64,000 nt of DNA from Nectonema munidae (Eukaryota; Nematomorpha; Nectonematoida; Nectonematidae): assembly GCA_030549495.1 (NCBI GenBank), contig JAUIRK010000945.1, positions 450,001 to 514,000 of the forward strand, read 5' to 3'. The notes under the pieces are model-generated. The model did not search any database, was not told the DNA's origin, and worked only from the letters and a program-made list of their open reading frames with translations. Each line of letters opens with the position of its first letter. Positions within the stretch are counted from its first letter, which is position 1. This document shows positions 36,215 to 47,215 of this stretch, in pieces. A program made the position numbers and the translations under genes.

Positions 36215-39200
36215 TTAATTAGTGTCGCCCTTGGATTTGATAACTTTGGTGCCGCGTATTCTACCAGTTCTTCGCGCAGCAATCAGGCCAACCTAAAAAT
36301 AAGAATGACAAATTATTTATCAAGGGAAACCATGGGAAATCCAATTGAAATAATGGAACCCAATAGCGACTCCTTTTTGGAAAAAAGTCAAACCTTGGAA
36401 TCCTGTAATCCAAGAAATTCATCCGTGTCTACTGAACCACCAAAATTTTTTTATCAACGAAGCGAAAGGCGTAATTAGACACAAGATGGAGGAAGATATT
36501 GAGGAAAAATCAAATATTTTTAGTCTACTACTTCTTGGCATCGTTTATATAATAAGGATTTATAAAATGTTGAATACAATGATATAGAGAATCGAATAAA
36601 GAACTGGCATTGGTTGAAAATATAGTATTGAGGAAAAAAACAAAACAAATTAATTTTAGAACTTAATTTTAGCTCTAAATACACGGCTTAAAATTTTGAT
36701 ATTTTAAGGGATATCCTTATTTTGGCGAATAAGTATAACATATGGAGATATTAATTTTGAAAATATGTGATTGCGTACTTTTTTTAACTAGCAAATCGCG
36801 AAAATTTCTTGATTTACAGAATTTGATTGAAAAAATTATTTCATAGCCGCATTTAAAATGAAAAACATTTATTATTGGATATTCATCGATTATTTTGTCA
36901 GATCATACCATAGGTACCATAGGGCATAGGGTGTTTTCATCAAGAAGGCACAATTGCACCGCTTGTATCGAACTATGAAGAAAGCAGGCTTGATGCGGGA
37001 TCGAACCCAAAACCTTGAATCTGATGATGTTAGGAAGAAAATTATTGTTTATTCAAAATAAGCCACAATCGAGACTCCTTTCAATGACAATACTTTCATG
37101 CGGATACGTTCCGAAGAAAAATGGACGGTAGCATACCTTTCTGCCGTGGGCAGTGTCTCTGCGAACTGTAGAAGGATGCCCAATGTGCTGATGATTACCA
37201 CCTCCATGAGGGTGATCAACGGGGTTCATTGCAACACCTCTAACCCTTGGCCACGCTTTTCGTTTGGCTTTGTACTTGTGATAAGATCTTCCGGCTTTCA
37301 AAAGAGGCTTGTCAACTCTTCCACCACCAGCGACGATGCCTATAACATGTGTTGAGAATGCAAATCAAATAAATTTCATTTAACCCATTTAAGGCCAAGC
37401 AAAGCAGACGATATCTAAAAAAAACACAGACGGTTTATATTCAAAGTTATTGAAAAAAGCAGACGAAGATGAAATTACTTATGTTCCAAAATAGAAACAT
37501 GGAAATGGGTTAAATAGGACTAGGAAAGTGCTATCCCAAATATACCCCGTCGAAAAAATGTTATGGGAAAATGGGATGTCCGGTAATTTCATCATGTTAA
37601 TTATGCCTGAGGAGTATGTTTTAATTGTAAGAAAGTTAGTTTAAACATAGGCTTATGGTCATTATCTTAAACTACCGTTACTTCATTGTGATTAATCTCA
37701 CATTCTGTGCATATATACACTAGGGATTCAACTATTTAACTTTTTTTTAATTCAACTTCCTGTGCCATTTTTAGATGAACTTTTGTATATAAATCACCAA
37801 AATAAACTTTTTTGGTGATATCTCAAAAAAGGTCACCCATAACATAAGTTGTATTACCAGCTCACTCAATCGCAAGCATAGTTTTCTCATTTTTATTATA
37901 ATTCATCGAAACTGAATATATATGACCATAAAATGATTTTTTATAGATTTTTTAATATGTCGTTCAAAAAAAGTTGCAATATAATTGGAAAAAAAATGGG
38001 GGCTAAATTTGACGCATTTTCATAAATGTCCGAGCAGAACTAAGATAAATATTGAAGAATTTTCTTTGGCCACTAAAAATAGAATGCTCATGAAAACAAA
38101 TAGTTGGTAGGTATCAATCACTTGGTAACACAATTAAAAGTAGAAAAGAGAGAATCAAAGTCATAACAGATGAGGTTTGTTTGCTTTGGGAAGAAGTTTT
38201 GAATTTTCCGATTATATCAAAGCAAGCTGTGAATTCAAAAATTGGGCAAACAATTGTTTTGTATGATAATTGTGCAAGAAAAAAGAATTTCACTCCATTA
38301 GACGAAATTTTTGATGTAACAAAAGTTAAAGGGTTGTGGCTGAATATGCTGACGACAAAAAGCTTTACTTTGTTCAACTTGAAAGTATGGGGAGAGTAGG
38401 TTATTCAACGAGAAAAGTTGCGAGTAAACAAACCATTCATCGTTCTAACATTTCATATCAACCATCATACCAACACAATTTGTAACTTATTTAACTTCAT
38501 GTTTCCTACATTTAATTTGAGCAATACTGAGAGCGACTTTAACTAGTCTTGAGTATGCTCATGGATTTTTCTCTTACTGTTTTATTTCTTCAAATATGCT
38601 TTTTATGTACAATAAATCTTTCCTTCTTTCTTTCCAAAAGAACAAAATCAAGTGAAAACAAGCCTGAAATTGAATCTGTTTCGTTAGGTACCACAAGTAA
38701 AATCAATGACAATGATGAATGTTTTGCTTCACAAAGTAGTGATGAAGACAGCCACCAGTTCAACACGCCTCAAAAATCTAGAAGTAAATGTGCAATAGCA
38801 AAAAGATTTGTGTCCCAAGCCAATATATCCACTAGAAAGGCATCGAAAATATCTCAATAAGTTATTAATATGCCGTCACCAACACAGCAAGGTTTTTCAG
38901 AGAGGCTAACAAAATGAAACTTTTTTAATCGAAAATTTACACAAGTGTATGAATGGAATTTACACTTTGACAGCAAATACATTGAAGGTTGTGAAGAATT
39001 TCAGGCGATTCTTATCAAAAATGAAACAAAAGAGGTGAAATTGAGTGTCATACAATTACATAATGGCAAAGCGAGTCTATTTCTGAAGGGATCGCGAATG
39101 TTTTAGATGTATTTGATTTGTGGGGCTCGATTTTGATGATAGTAGTTTGCGATACAACAAATGTGAACATCGGCCAAAAGAACGAAGTTGTAGTGAGACG

Positions 39201-42200
39201 GCAAAACATGTTTTTAACCAAAAATTTGACCAAACACCTCAATTCGTCAGCTGCCAGCATCACGTCTTGAATCGTATTTTGCGAGTTTTCGTGGATGAAC
39301 GGCTTCCTACTTCTAATCGTAAACCTGATGGGGAGTATTTTTTGTTTAGAAGCTGATGTCAAATTACAAAGAGCTACAAAACGTTCGAAAAATGGAATGT
39401 ACATGTAATTGAAGAGCAAGTCGCCTAGAGAGATGATATCAAGTTTCTGTACAATTAGTGTACTCTTTCAAATTTTTCAACGAAAATAAAATCCTTCCTT
39501 TCTTTGAGTTCCCAAAAATTCCAAATATTTGTAAGGCGAAATTGAATACACGAGCCATTCTAGTTATTCCAGCATACTTTTTATTGCCCGAATTGAGAAA
39601 TCAACTTCAACCAATTTGTCATTTTGTTTCATATGTTTGGACTCCGTTTTGGTTCAATGATCAAACGTTTCGATTAGAAACAGATGAGGAATTGACAAAT
39701 GCTTTAAAACCGTACAAAAAGCATACAAATGTTTCAAAACGCATTGGTCACAAGAGCCTTCAAGAATCAATATTCCGAGAAGCAATCAGTCTTGTGGAAG
39801 ATCCATCAAAGTTATGCAGGATTTGTATAAGGTATGCAAAAAGAAGCCAAACTTACCATTGCGTTTCAACGCATCTAATGATTGGTTTGTCCTCTTTCAA
39901 CTTTTAGTCAAGTTTTTTATGCCTTTTTAATCAATAAACTTTTTTAAAAAAAAAATTTCAATATGATATTACTAAATTTTTATTCATGCATTTTCAATTG
40001 ATTTCAGAGTTTGAGTGATTATTATTTAATGATGGGTCATGGATGACCTTTTTTCAATATTAAACGGAAAAACCCTTATTTTCGTTGTTTTTACGCAAAA
40101 GTTCATTTTTTTTGGTTGTAAACTCAAAAAAAGTCGTATCCTTAATATACACCTCGCTTACAGCTTCTTGTTCATTTGTATTATAGAGTTATTAAGTGCA
40201 TACTACATTTTTATCATGTTGAGGCCTCAAAAAAAAAAGAAACCCAAAATGGTGAAATAACTTTTTGGAAATGGGATCAATTGTCCCGCAAGAATTCAAA
40301 CATCTAAAGATTCCATAACCAAACGATTGGGAGTACAGAATCAAATATATTACTCGAGGCAACAAAAGTGATTAATGCAACAAGAGAAAAAGCACTAATG
40401 AATCAGGAAAACACTCATTCCCTCGTAACGCAAGCATTCGTTGGAACTTCAAAAGCAATTGCGAATAGATTACCAGTTCCCCGGTATATGAAAAGGAACA
40501 TGATTATGAATCTAAAACTTTCTAGATTTGGGCTCTCAAAAGTAAAACAACATATAAATGATCTTTTAGCTTTTGCTCGCGGTCTAACCAATCCTGAAGC
40601 AAAAGATTTGGCATCAAGGCTTGATGAAGATAACATTGACGAATGGTTAATTGTTGATGACAGTGCCCCTGTTGTTTGACACTATACCGACTCAGAAATT
40701 ATAAAAATGGTTGTAAATCCAGAAAAACAAGCTAATAAAGAAGACAGTGATACTGAAAGCGAAGATGAGTCAGAGGTAAGAAAAATTTTTTTTCTGTTAA
40801 TCGTTTAATTGATACGACTGGTGAACTGCTAAAAGGTTTAGAACAGGACAGTTTTTTTTTATTACTGAGCAAGAAATAGTGAACCTTTACGTGTTGCAGG
40901 ATAAATTGATTAAAGAAAAGCCAAATCATATGAAACAGCTCAGCTTGTATTCTATGTTCAAAAAAATTGGTGAAAAGAGTGCAAAAGAAAAATCATTAGC
41001 CGAAACTTCAGTACCTTCAACAAGGCTTGTTGCACTTGCTTGATTCGGCGCTAGCTACTGTGTGTTGTATATTCTAACATAAATCTGTTCCGGCAAAATA
41101 GCTAATCCGGATTCCTTAAGGTCCCAATGTTTTCGGTTTAGTGATAGTCAACTGTATTAGCAAATAAAAATAACGGGTATAGAAACGGAACTTTTCAATT
41201 TTTTCCTCCGTTATTCACTCAATTATACACAATTATTATGAATGGAGGTGTGTTCCCCCATGTTTATGCTTTAATGGCAAAAAGAAGTGAACAAAGTTAC
41301 AAAACGCTTTTGTCAAAACTAAAAGACATAGCGTTCAATGTATCACCTCATACTATTATGGCTGATTTTGAAAGTGCAACAATTAATGCATTTGGAGCGA
41401 TTTTTCGCGATGCGGAAGAAAAAGACTGCTTCTTTCATTTTTCTCAATGTATATTTCGAAGTATTCAAGCAAATGGTCAACTGATGATGAACAAGTATAT
41501 ACCCTTTAGAGCAGGGGTGGACAACCAATGGGGCATGCAACATAAGTCGCGCGTTGTATAATCAAAAATGGCGCATTGATTCAATGTCAAAAAAGAAGAA
41601 AATTACTTGAAGAATTAAGAAAATCACTTGTATAAACCTATTTTAAAAAAGAACAAATTTACCTGGATGTGAAATCTGAATAAGGTTGATCAAACAGATG
41701 CTACAAAAACTGATTTCCCAGTACAACACTCGGAAATTAGTAAAAGAAAATGTACTTTGTTCAGAATGTAAAATGACAAGATTCTCAGGTTATTTCTCAA
41801 ATAAAATTTTCAGACTTTTCCTTCCTCCACAATTACAGATATTTGGGTTCGAATCTTCATTTAGCAAAAAGGTTTTGCATTTATATATTTGACGAGATGT
41901 CTTGAACTCCCTTAAATCCCACAAAAAGCCTTGGACAAATGGATAATGCAAGCAACTGTCTTGTTGGATACTCTGGTCTACGAGAGAAAAACAAAGGTGC
42001 AAAAAGAGACCAAAAACTTTGAAATCTGTGAGAGGCAGAAAACATTTCACTGTACAATAAGATACCACTTTAAAAATAATTTTCGATTCTCAAAATAGTT
42101 GAAAGGTATTACTGAAAAGACATAATACAGTGAGTGTATGTAAATATGAACAAATTTATAATAAGAGTATGGGATAGTATCACTTTAATTGCTCTAGTTC

Positions 42201-44990
42201 TGCAATAATCTCTACATAACTCATTTCCTGTATCTTTGAATTTTTATCATTTTGCTTTTGGAGGAACCTCGCTAATCTGGGAACCCCGCAATCCGGTCAA
42301 AATTTTAAGTGACACCAATTTTTTTGAATAGTAATTCCCTATAAACCGAAAATTCGCAATCTGGACATTTTTTTGAAGATAGATTTTTGATACAAAACCA
42401 AAAAATGTCAATTAAACTTAACAAATCGGAAAAATTGTAGCAATACGTTAAGAATGTGTGAACACTTACAGAAAAATAATTAAAAAATTGATGTTTTATA
42501 TTTAATTAAATTCATAAAAATAAAATTTTTGGAATAAAAGTATAATTTATTAAAACTAGTAAGATTAAACTGTAAAAATTTTTTTATATTAAATTTTAAA
42601 CGTGCACGTGTTGAAGTTTCATTCCAAATCAAAAAAGATATTTGTATCAGAAAAAAAATTTTTTTCCTAAAATGACAATTCAAGATCTGAGGGAGTTTGC
42701 TTTGAAAAATTTTGACGTTTCTATAGGAAAGTACCCTGTTGCGGATATTCTAAAGCAGAAGTTCCCAATCTTTTTTTCACCAGTACCCCTTGAAAATTTT
42801 CAGAACCCCTAAAAATTTTTTTAGTTTTTTATCTTGATTTTTCACACTAATATATTAGTTAAAAATTAAAAAAAACTTTTCAGACACCTTTATAAAGTAC
42901 CCCTTGAAAAAAGTGAAATAAACCCCAGGTTTGGAACTCCTGTTCTAAAGGATAGTGTAAAGTGGTTACAGAATGATGAAAATTTGGAAAAGACTCAACC
43001 TTTTCAAAAAAAACTTGAAGAGGCACTAATTTTGTGGATTAATGACATAACAGCAAAAAATGCCGCAATAAATGATGCTATTATAATAGAACAAGCTCAA
43101 AAATTTAATCAAAATTTTAGACAATAACCGCCTGCTCTTATTCAATGGATTTTTATATATTCAAGGATTTTCATTTTTTTGGACAAAGGTATGCCAAGAA
43201 CCCTTAAAAGGATTGAGTAATAAAATATATTCAGCTAAATGAAATTTAAAATTTTGTTTATTCAGGTTTTTGAGCCAAATTGAGCGAAACATCATTTGTG
43301 GAGAAAGAGGAGAAATAAAGAGATACTGACCTATCATAGCTCGATTTGAAGAGGGAACTAGGACCTTTGTTCCAGAAGGCAATTTTATTCGAGTTTTCTT
43401 CGTGTCTTTGTTGTGAGCGACGATGGTGACATAATTTCCAGAAGTTCTCCCCAGCTTACCCCGATCTCCCGTCTTCTCTTCAACATTACATGCGATGGAA
43501 CCTTCAGGCATGGAGCCAAGAGGAAGAACATTTCCGACACTCAAACCTGCTAAAAATTAAACAAGCATTACAGGGGGTATGATGCTACTCCCAATTCATA
43601 TGCACCATGAGATCAAATAGCAGTATATGTAATGGATTCAAGAATTAAGATCGGTGTAGTCGACTTTGTCAACGTTATACTAATGTTGTGTTCTAATCAA
43701 ACGATCAGGAATGTATTCATAATGCAAATAAAATAACTCACAAAGTATAAAAGTGATACACCTGAAAAGCAAATGTTAATGAATTCCGAGAAGAATATTA
43801 TGGTCATTATCCCAAAAAAACTAAAAAAAATTACCAACAGTAAAGTATCTGAAGAAGACCATTTTTCTTTCGGTTCAAGAACATTTGGGGTAAGGAACAA
43901 ATTAAATTCTCAAAGAGAAGTTCCATCTATGAAATCTTTACCGACTCATTGCGACCCATTCGTTAAGAAAGCCTGAATATACAAAACAAAATTGTTCTAG
44001 GCATGATTGGGTTTAGGCGTAGACTTATTATGTAATTCGGATAATTTGGAATTGCTTATTTTATCCTATATTATGTTATGCCAAAACTGTTTTTTATTTG
44101 ATGGCTGAACTTTTTTAAAAATTTGTCGCAAATAATACGGATTTTCTTCTTTTAAAAGCAAAGTTTATTTATTTTTGATAGATTGAAATAAACCTTGAAA
44201 AAAGTCACAACCATAGTGTGCAAACATAAGTAGGAGCTTATTAAAAGAGTTCATACATATTTGTTGATTTGAATGAAAGATGTTTCCTCTCATTATCCTA
44301 TCGTAAACTCTCTCAAGAAGGAGTAAAAGTATTGGGTGTGTGTCGTTGAAAATGAATTCAGAAAAAAGGTTTCACCCGCTGAAAAAATTTAAGAGTATGA
44401 AATATAATTTGATAAATAGACCAAATCTGTGAAAGTAGATCAAAAAATAAAATCCGTTTTTAAACATCTGCTTATTTGAAGATCATCAGCGACTTTTTAA
44501 ACTTCAATTCGACGAAGTGAGGATTATTAACAGGAAAAAATTATCCTCACTGGAACCCCCTTGAAAACTATAAATGTTTAAATCAGATTTCCGCCTGTGC
44601 TTAGGGTTAGTGATCAAGGAAATGAGTGTTAAGAAGGAAACAAAGAAAGATGGCATACCTTTTGCCCCACAAAAAATGAACTGGCCAGTGTACAAGCCTT
44701 CTGGTGCAATGAACAACTCCTTTTTAATGCGATATTTATACGGATCTCGGAATGCAACAACAGCTAAGGGAGCTCCTCTGCCAGGATCATGAATGATGTC
44801 CTGCATGCAAAGAAATCAGATGAGAAGAAGTAAAAATCAAAGTAATGCAGACCTTAACAATGCCCTTGATGAATCCACGTCGTTCTGCATAATCCAAGGG
44901 TCTGAGAGCAGCTGCACCTTTTCGATGTTTCGTATGCGCCCGCCATACACTGCCTTTTCCTTTCCTCTGCGCTCTTATGATTTTCCCCAT
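36215..44990 (-). CDS. RPL8: 60S ribosomal protein L8 (uL2)
   Basis: Five coding exons give 259 aa with perfect phase: 44853-44990, 44659-44800, 43331-43549, 37137-37339 and 36215-36292 (stop TAA at 36215-36217). The start [16 protein letters not shown], the block [30 protein letters not shown] and the end [14 protein letters not shown] match eukaryotic L8 (human 257 aa) throughout. The GGGNHQHIG loop carries the uL2 histidine region near the peptidyl-transferase centre. The protein belongs to the large cytosolic ribosomal subunit and binds 28S rRNA. Introns are 52 bp, 1,109 bp, 5,991 bp and 844 bp; the third is packed with DNA transposons and the fourth holds a SINE. All splice sites are GT-AG. 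Sequence just before the ATG (TTGTATTAAG/GAAG) could be a 5' UTR acceptor. There is no sign of decay, so this is a functional copy, not a processed pseudogene. Confidence 0.97.
36909..37022 (-). repeat. tRNA-derived SINE, family 1, copy 3 (head-truncated)
   Basis: The segment shares GTGTTTTCATCAAGAAGGCA and GATGCGGGATCGAACCC with the copy at 1728. It stops near the B box, so the A-box head is missing. It sits in the last intron of RPL8 in the same orientation as that gene, about 115 bp beyond the donor of exon 4. Confidence 0.7.
38150..39907 (+). mobile_element. DDE-type DNA transposon remnant, superfamily not assigned
   Basis: Successive frame pieces on the plus strand belong to one transposase. 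They are: [11 protein letters not shown] then [20 protein letters not shown]; then [20 protein letters not shown]; then [12 protein letters not shown] and DTTNVN, each holding a likely catalytic Asp; then [39 protein letters not shown] and a C-terminal tail. The frame shifts and stops several times, so it is dead. The protein type recalls unnamed arthropod and cnidarian proteins with the same motif order, but I cannot assign a superfamily safely. Terminal repeats were not found. It lies in intron 3 of RPL8, antisense to that gene. Confidence 0.6.
39990..41512 (+). mobile_element. FLYWCH-type MULE fragment, split by a Tigger
   Basis: The left part (about 40270-40515) encodes [20 protein letters not shown] and [14 protein letters not shown], the block after the FLYWCH finger of animal MULEs. 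The right part (41200-41512) encodes the MULE transposase core: [33 protein letters not shown] and [14 protein letters not shown]. About 640 bp of Tigger lies between them, and a hAT terminus follows at 41512. The remainder of the core is missing. Confidence 0.7.
40515..41158 (+). mobile_element. pogo/Tigger 3' fragment inside the MULE
   Basis: The translation [20 protein letters not shown] is interrupted once by a stop. It continues DTESEDESE, then [11 protein letters not shown] and [20 protein letters not shown], the acidic C-terminal tail of Tigger/Jerky transposases. The 3' terminal inverted repeat ends at 41158 (reverse: CAGTTGACTATCACTAAACC), next to a TA. The 5' end is missing, so the left junction with the MULE (about 40515) is approximate. 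Confidence 0.7.
41512..41660 (+). mobile_element. hAT 5' terminus
   Basis: CAGGGGTGGACAACC with a GGGGCATGCAAC sub-terminus is a hAT-type end, sitting right after the MULE core. I found no matching 3' terminus, so its length is unknown. Confidence 0.5.
42290..43125 (+). mobile_element. pogo/Tigger fragment with CENP-B HTH, split by a hAT MITE
   Basis: The 5' region (42280-42380) has Tigger-like end text (GGAACCTCGCTAATCTGGGA, CTATAAACCGAAAATTCGC). The frame from 42672 reads [20 protein letters not shown]. After the 187-bp insertion at 42756 it resumes as [20 protein letters not shown] and [19 protein letters not shown], the second half of a CENP-B type helix-turn-helix. It ends after about 50 more codons; the DDE part is missing. 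It lies in intron 3 of RPL8, antisense. Confidence 0.8.
42756..42942. mobile_element. hAT MITE (187 bp) with perfect 8-bp target duplication
   Basis: Termini CAGAAGTTCCCAA and (reverse) CAGGAGTTCCAAA bound it; TTCTAAAG flanks both sides exactly (42748-42755 and 42943-42950). Its sub-terminal parts (TCACTTTTTTCAAGGGGTAC in reverse, GTGTGAAAAATCAAGATAAA in reverse) match the 618-bp copy at 62955, so it is an internally deleted relative. It interrupts the Tigger coding frame at a K codon. Confidence 0.95.
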
Positions 44991-45055
44991 TCCTCACTTC
45001 TTCCTTAATACAAAACATAAATAAGAGATCTTGGGGCATGTGACATGAGCGTTGG

Positions 45056-45060
45056 CCAAT
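45056..45060 (-). promoter_or_regulatory. CCAAT box (inverted) upstream of RPL8
   Basis: On the RPL8 strand the site reads CTGATTGGCCAAC, a reverse CCAAT box, about 66 bp upstream of the start codon. The spacing suits a promoter-proximal element, but no transcription start is mapped. Confidence 0.35.
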
Positions 45061-45115
45061 CAGAGGTCGATGCGGGTTCGGATTCTTCCCCTCCCATTGA
45101 ATTGTAATAACACCA

Positions 45116-45385
45116 GTGATCGACAAAGAGAAAAATCTTTGCGAGAGATCCCGTTTTGATTTGCAAACAACTCTTCCAAAAATAGATTTTGTATCTATTG
45201 ACAAACCATTACTGATGGCTTCAAACCAAGTAGCGTTTAGAATAGCAAAGTTTAGGAAACCGCATACTATTGCAGAAGAGCTTATCAAGCCAGGTGCTTT
45301 AGAATCTTATCACGCTGTTAGTTCGTCTTTGTCCAAAGTAATATTTACCAAATTGGGGGTGATACCCACAAAATTAAAACAGTGA
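45116..45385 (+). mobile_element. hAT transposase fragment, ZBED5-like
   Basis: The frame contains LLMASNQVAFRIAKFRKPHT then IAEELIKPGALESYH, the conserved N-terminal region of ZBED5-like hAT transposases (..ASY.VA..IAK..KPHTIAE.LI.P). It is open for 89 codons but has no termini and no C-terminal half. It begins about 125 bp from the RPL8 start codon, on the opposite strand. Confidence 0.7.
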
Positions 45386-45727
45386 AAGTAAAATAAAATT
45401 TTGTTAAAATTCTACTTTGTTCTTTTACTTATTTTTTAGAAACATCTTTGATCAAGATTATATCCAATTAGAGAGTACATATTGCTCCTAAAGGTTTTGG
45501 AAACACTGGTCTCAGGTGAAGCCCCAATTAACGTATGAGGGTCTTGGAAGATTTAATCTGGTGAGCATTTAAATCTTCACTCTGAATATTGTCCAACCAA
45601 ACTGAACTTTACTTATCTCAACGATTTTTTCCAATCTATTCAGTATTACTCTTTCCATGATTTTCATATCGTGTTCTAAAAGTCTAATAAAACGTGTCTA
45701 TAAAGTCTATAAAAATCTGCTAAAAGC

Positions 45728-45866
45728 ATGTTGGTTCTGAGATGATGGACTCATCACGGAAGCCTCTGGATTCGAATTCTCATCTATACCAATTTTCATA
45801 GTTTGACATAAGAGGTACATCAGTGCCTTGTCAATGAAAACACACCCACGGTACCTTTACCTTTAT
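45728..45866 (+). repeat. tRNA-derived SINE, family 1-related, diverged copy
   Basis: The head (GTTGGTTCTGAGATGATGGA) with a B-box-like GGATTCGAATTC differs from the other copies, but the 3' body (TTGACATAAGAGGTACATCA, then AATGAAAACACACCCACGG, TACC tail) follows the family-1 plan. It may be a second subfamily with a different tRNA head. Confidence 0.55.
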
Positions 45867-46507
45867 AGTTCTGTAATTTGAACATTCTGTAATTTGACCT
45901 TAGCCTATATATACAATGGTATGATTAAAGACATTTATTCCATGACGATGAGAAGGGGGCCCCATTAAAAATGTTTTGAATTAGAACTTTTAGAACATCG
46001 ATTACTTCATCTTTAAATACTTTTACTATCTCTGATGAGCATTCACTGTACCCTGCCGACTTCTTTAATTTTAATTGATCAAAAGCCTCTAATGAATGGT
46101 CCTTCAACTCTTTCAGCTATTTTTAGGTTCTCAATCGGTGCGTGAATGGCCTCCTTATTGACAGAAAAATGATCTACACTGAGAAAAAACTATATTAGTT
46201 TTGATGATGTCAACATATTCTAAAATCATGTTACTTAATTGAATCAATTCTTATCTAAATAAATTCTGTAATATATCATTTCAAAAATATTTTGAAAAAA
46301 AAAAATTCAAAATATTTCATTTTCAAAATAACTGTATTTAAAATATAATCATAAAGTACACTTTTTTTTATACCAAGTTTTGGTTTAAATTTTTTTTTCA
46401 TTTCTCTGAATTTATTTTTTTAAATAACTGATTTGTGCGGAAAATATTTTAATTCTTTTGAGGTAAGGTGGGGTAATGAATCTGTTCTTAATTTTACTTT
46501 AAATTAA

Positions 46508-47215
46508 TACAGTCAAACTTGTCCAAACCGAAACTTGAGTAAACCGAAAACTTGTTAAAACCGTAACTTAAGAGTGGCACCGACTTCTTCCATTGATAAA
46601 ATGTATATATTGCCTTCTAAAAACCGAAACTTGCGTATTCTGAAAAGGAAACAAAAATCAAAAACATTACAGCTTTCGTAATGGTAAAAAATGTTGTGAA
46701 AATCGAAATAGGCTTAAGAGTTTGTTAAGTCTTGAGCTTATGCAAAAAGTAATAAGAATTGTTTCTCTTTTGTTTTAGTATTTGTATGTAGTTATGAGAT
46801 AAAACAGATGGTTGCACTAAAAGTTGAACAAGAATATATTTACTATTGTGCAATATGATAACAGTACTTATTGTCATCCATGCATCATCATAACATAACA
46901 GTTATAAAATTATCTACTAGTCATAACACACTTGCATAAGACGGTGAATGTACATAATCATTATATAAAAATATATAAGGTTATCTCTTTTGAATTTGCT
47001 TTACACAATTTTATTTCATCAGTCACTTTCTTTTAATTTCAAGTCTTTGTATTTATGTCTCAGCCCAATAAAAAGCGCTCTCGTGTAGAGCTCAATTTGA
47101 AAAAAAAATTAAATTTGATAAACGATGCTTCCTTAAATCCTAAACCTACATTAAAACAACTCAATGAAAAGTATGGAATCGGTGTGAGCACTGTCTCCGA
47201 TATTAGAATTAATAT
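46508..47215 (+). mobile_element. pogo/Tigger 5' end with N-terminal HTH
   Basis: The terminus CAGTCAAACTTGTCCAAACC follows a TA, and sub-terminal AGTAAACCGAAAACTTG-type text is repeated at 46620, both as in Tigger ends. The frame from 47055 (MSQPNKKRSRVELNLKKKLN, then YGIGVSTVSDIRIN) is the psq-like helix-turn-helix start of Tigger/Jerky proteins. It breaks at about 47215, where hAT sequence begins. Confidence 0.8.

Noticed and set aside
41790-42068. Minus-strand frame of 92 codons
   Set aside because: No recognised motif; lies in decayed repeat sequence inside the RPL8 intron.
44854-45288. Long minus-strand frame across the RPL8 start
   Set aside because: It is the shadow of RPL8 exon 1 and of the antisense hAT fragment, in a different frame from L8.
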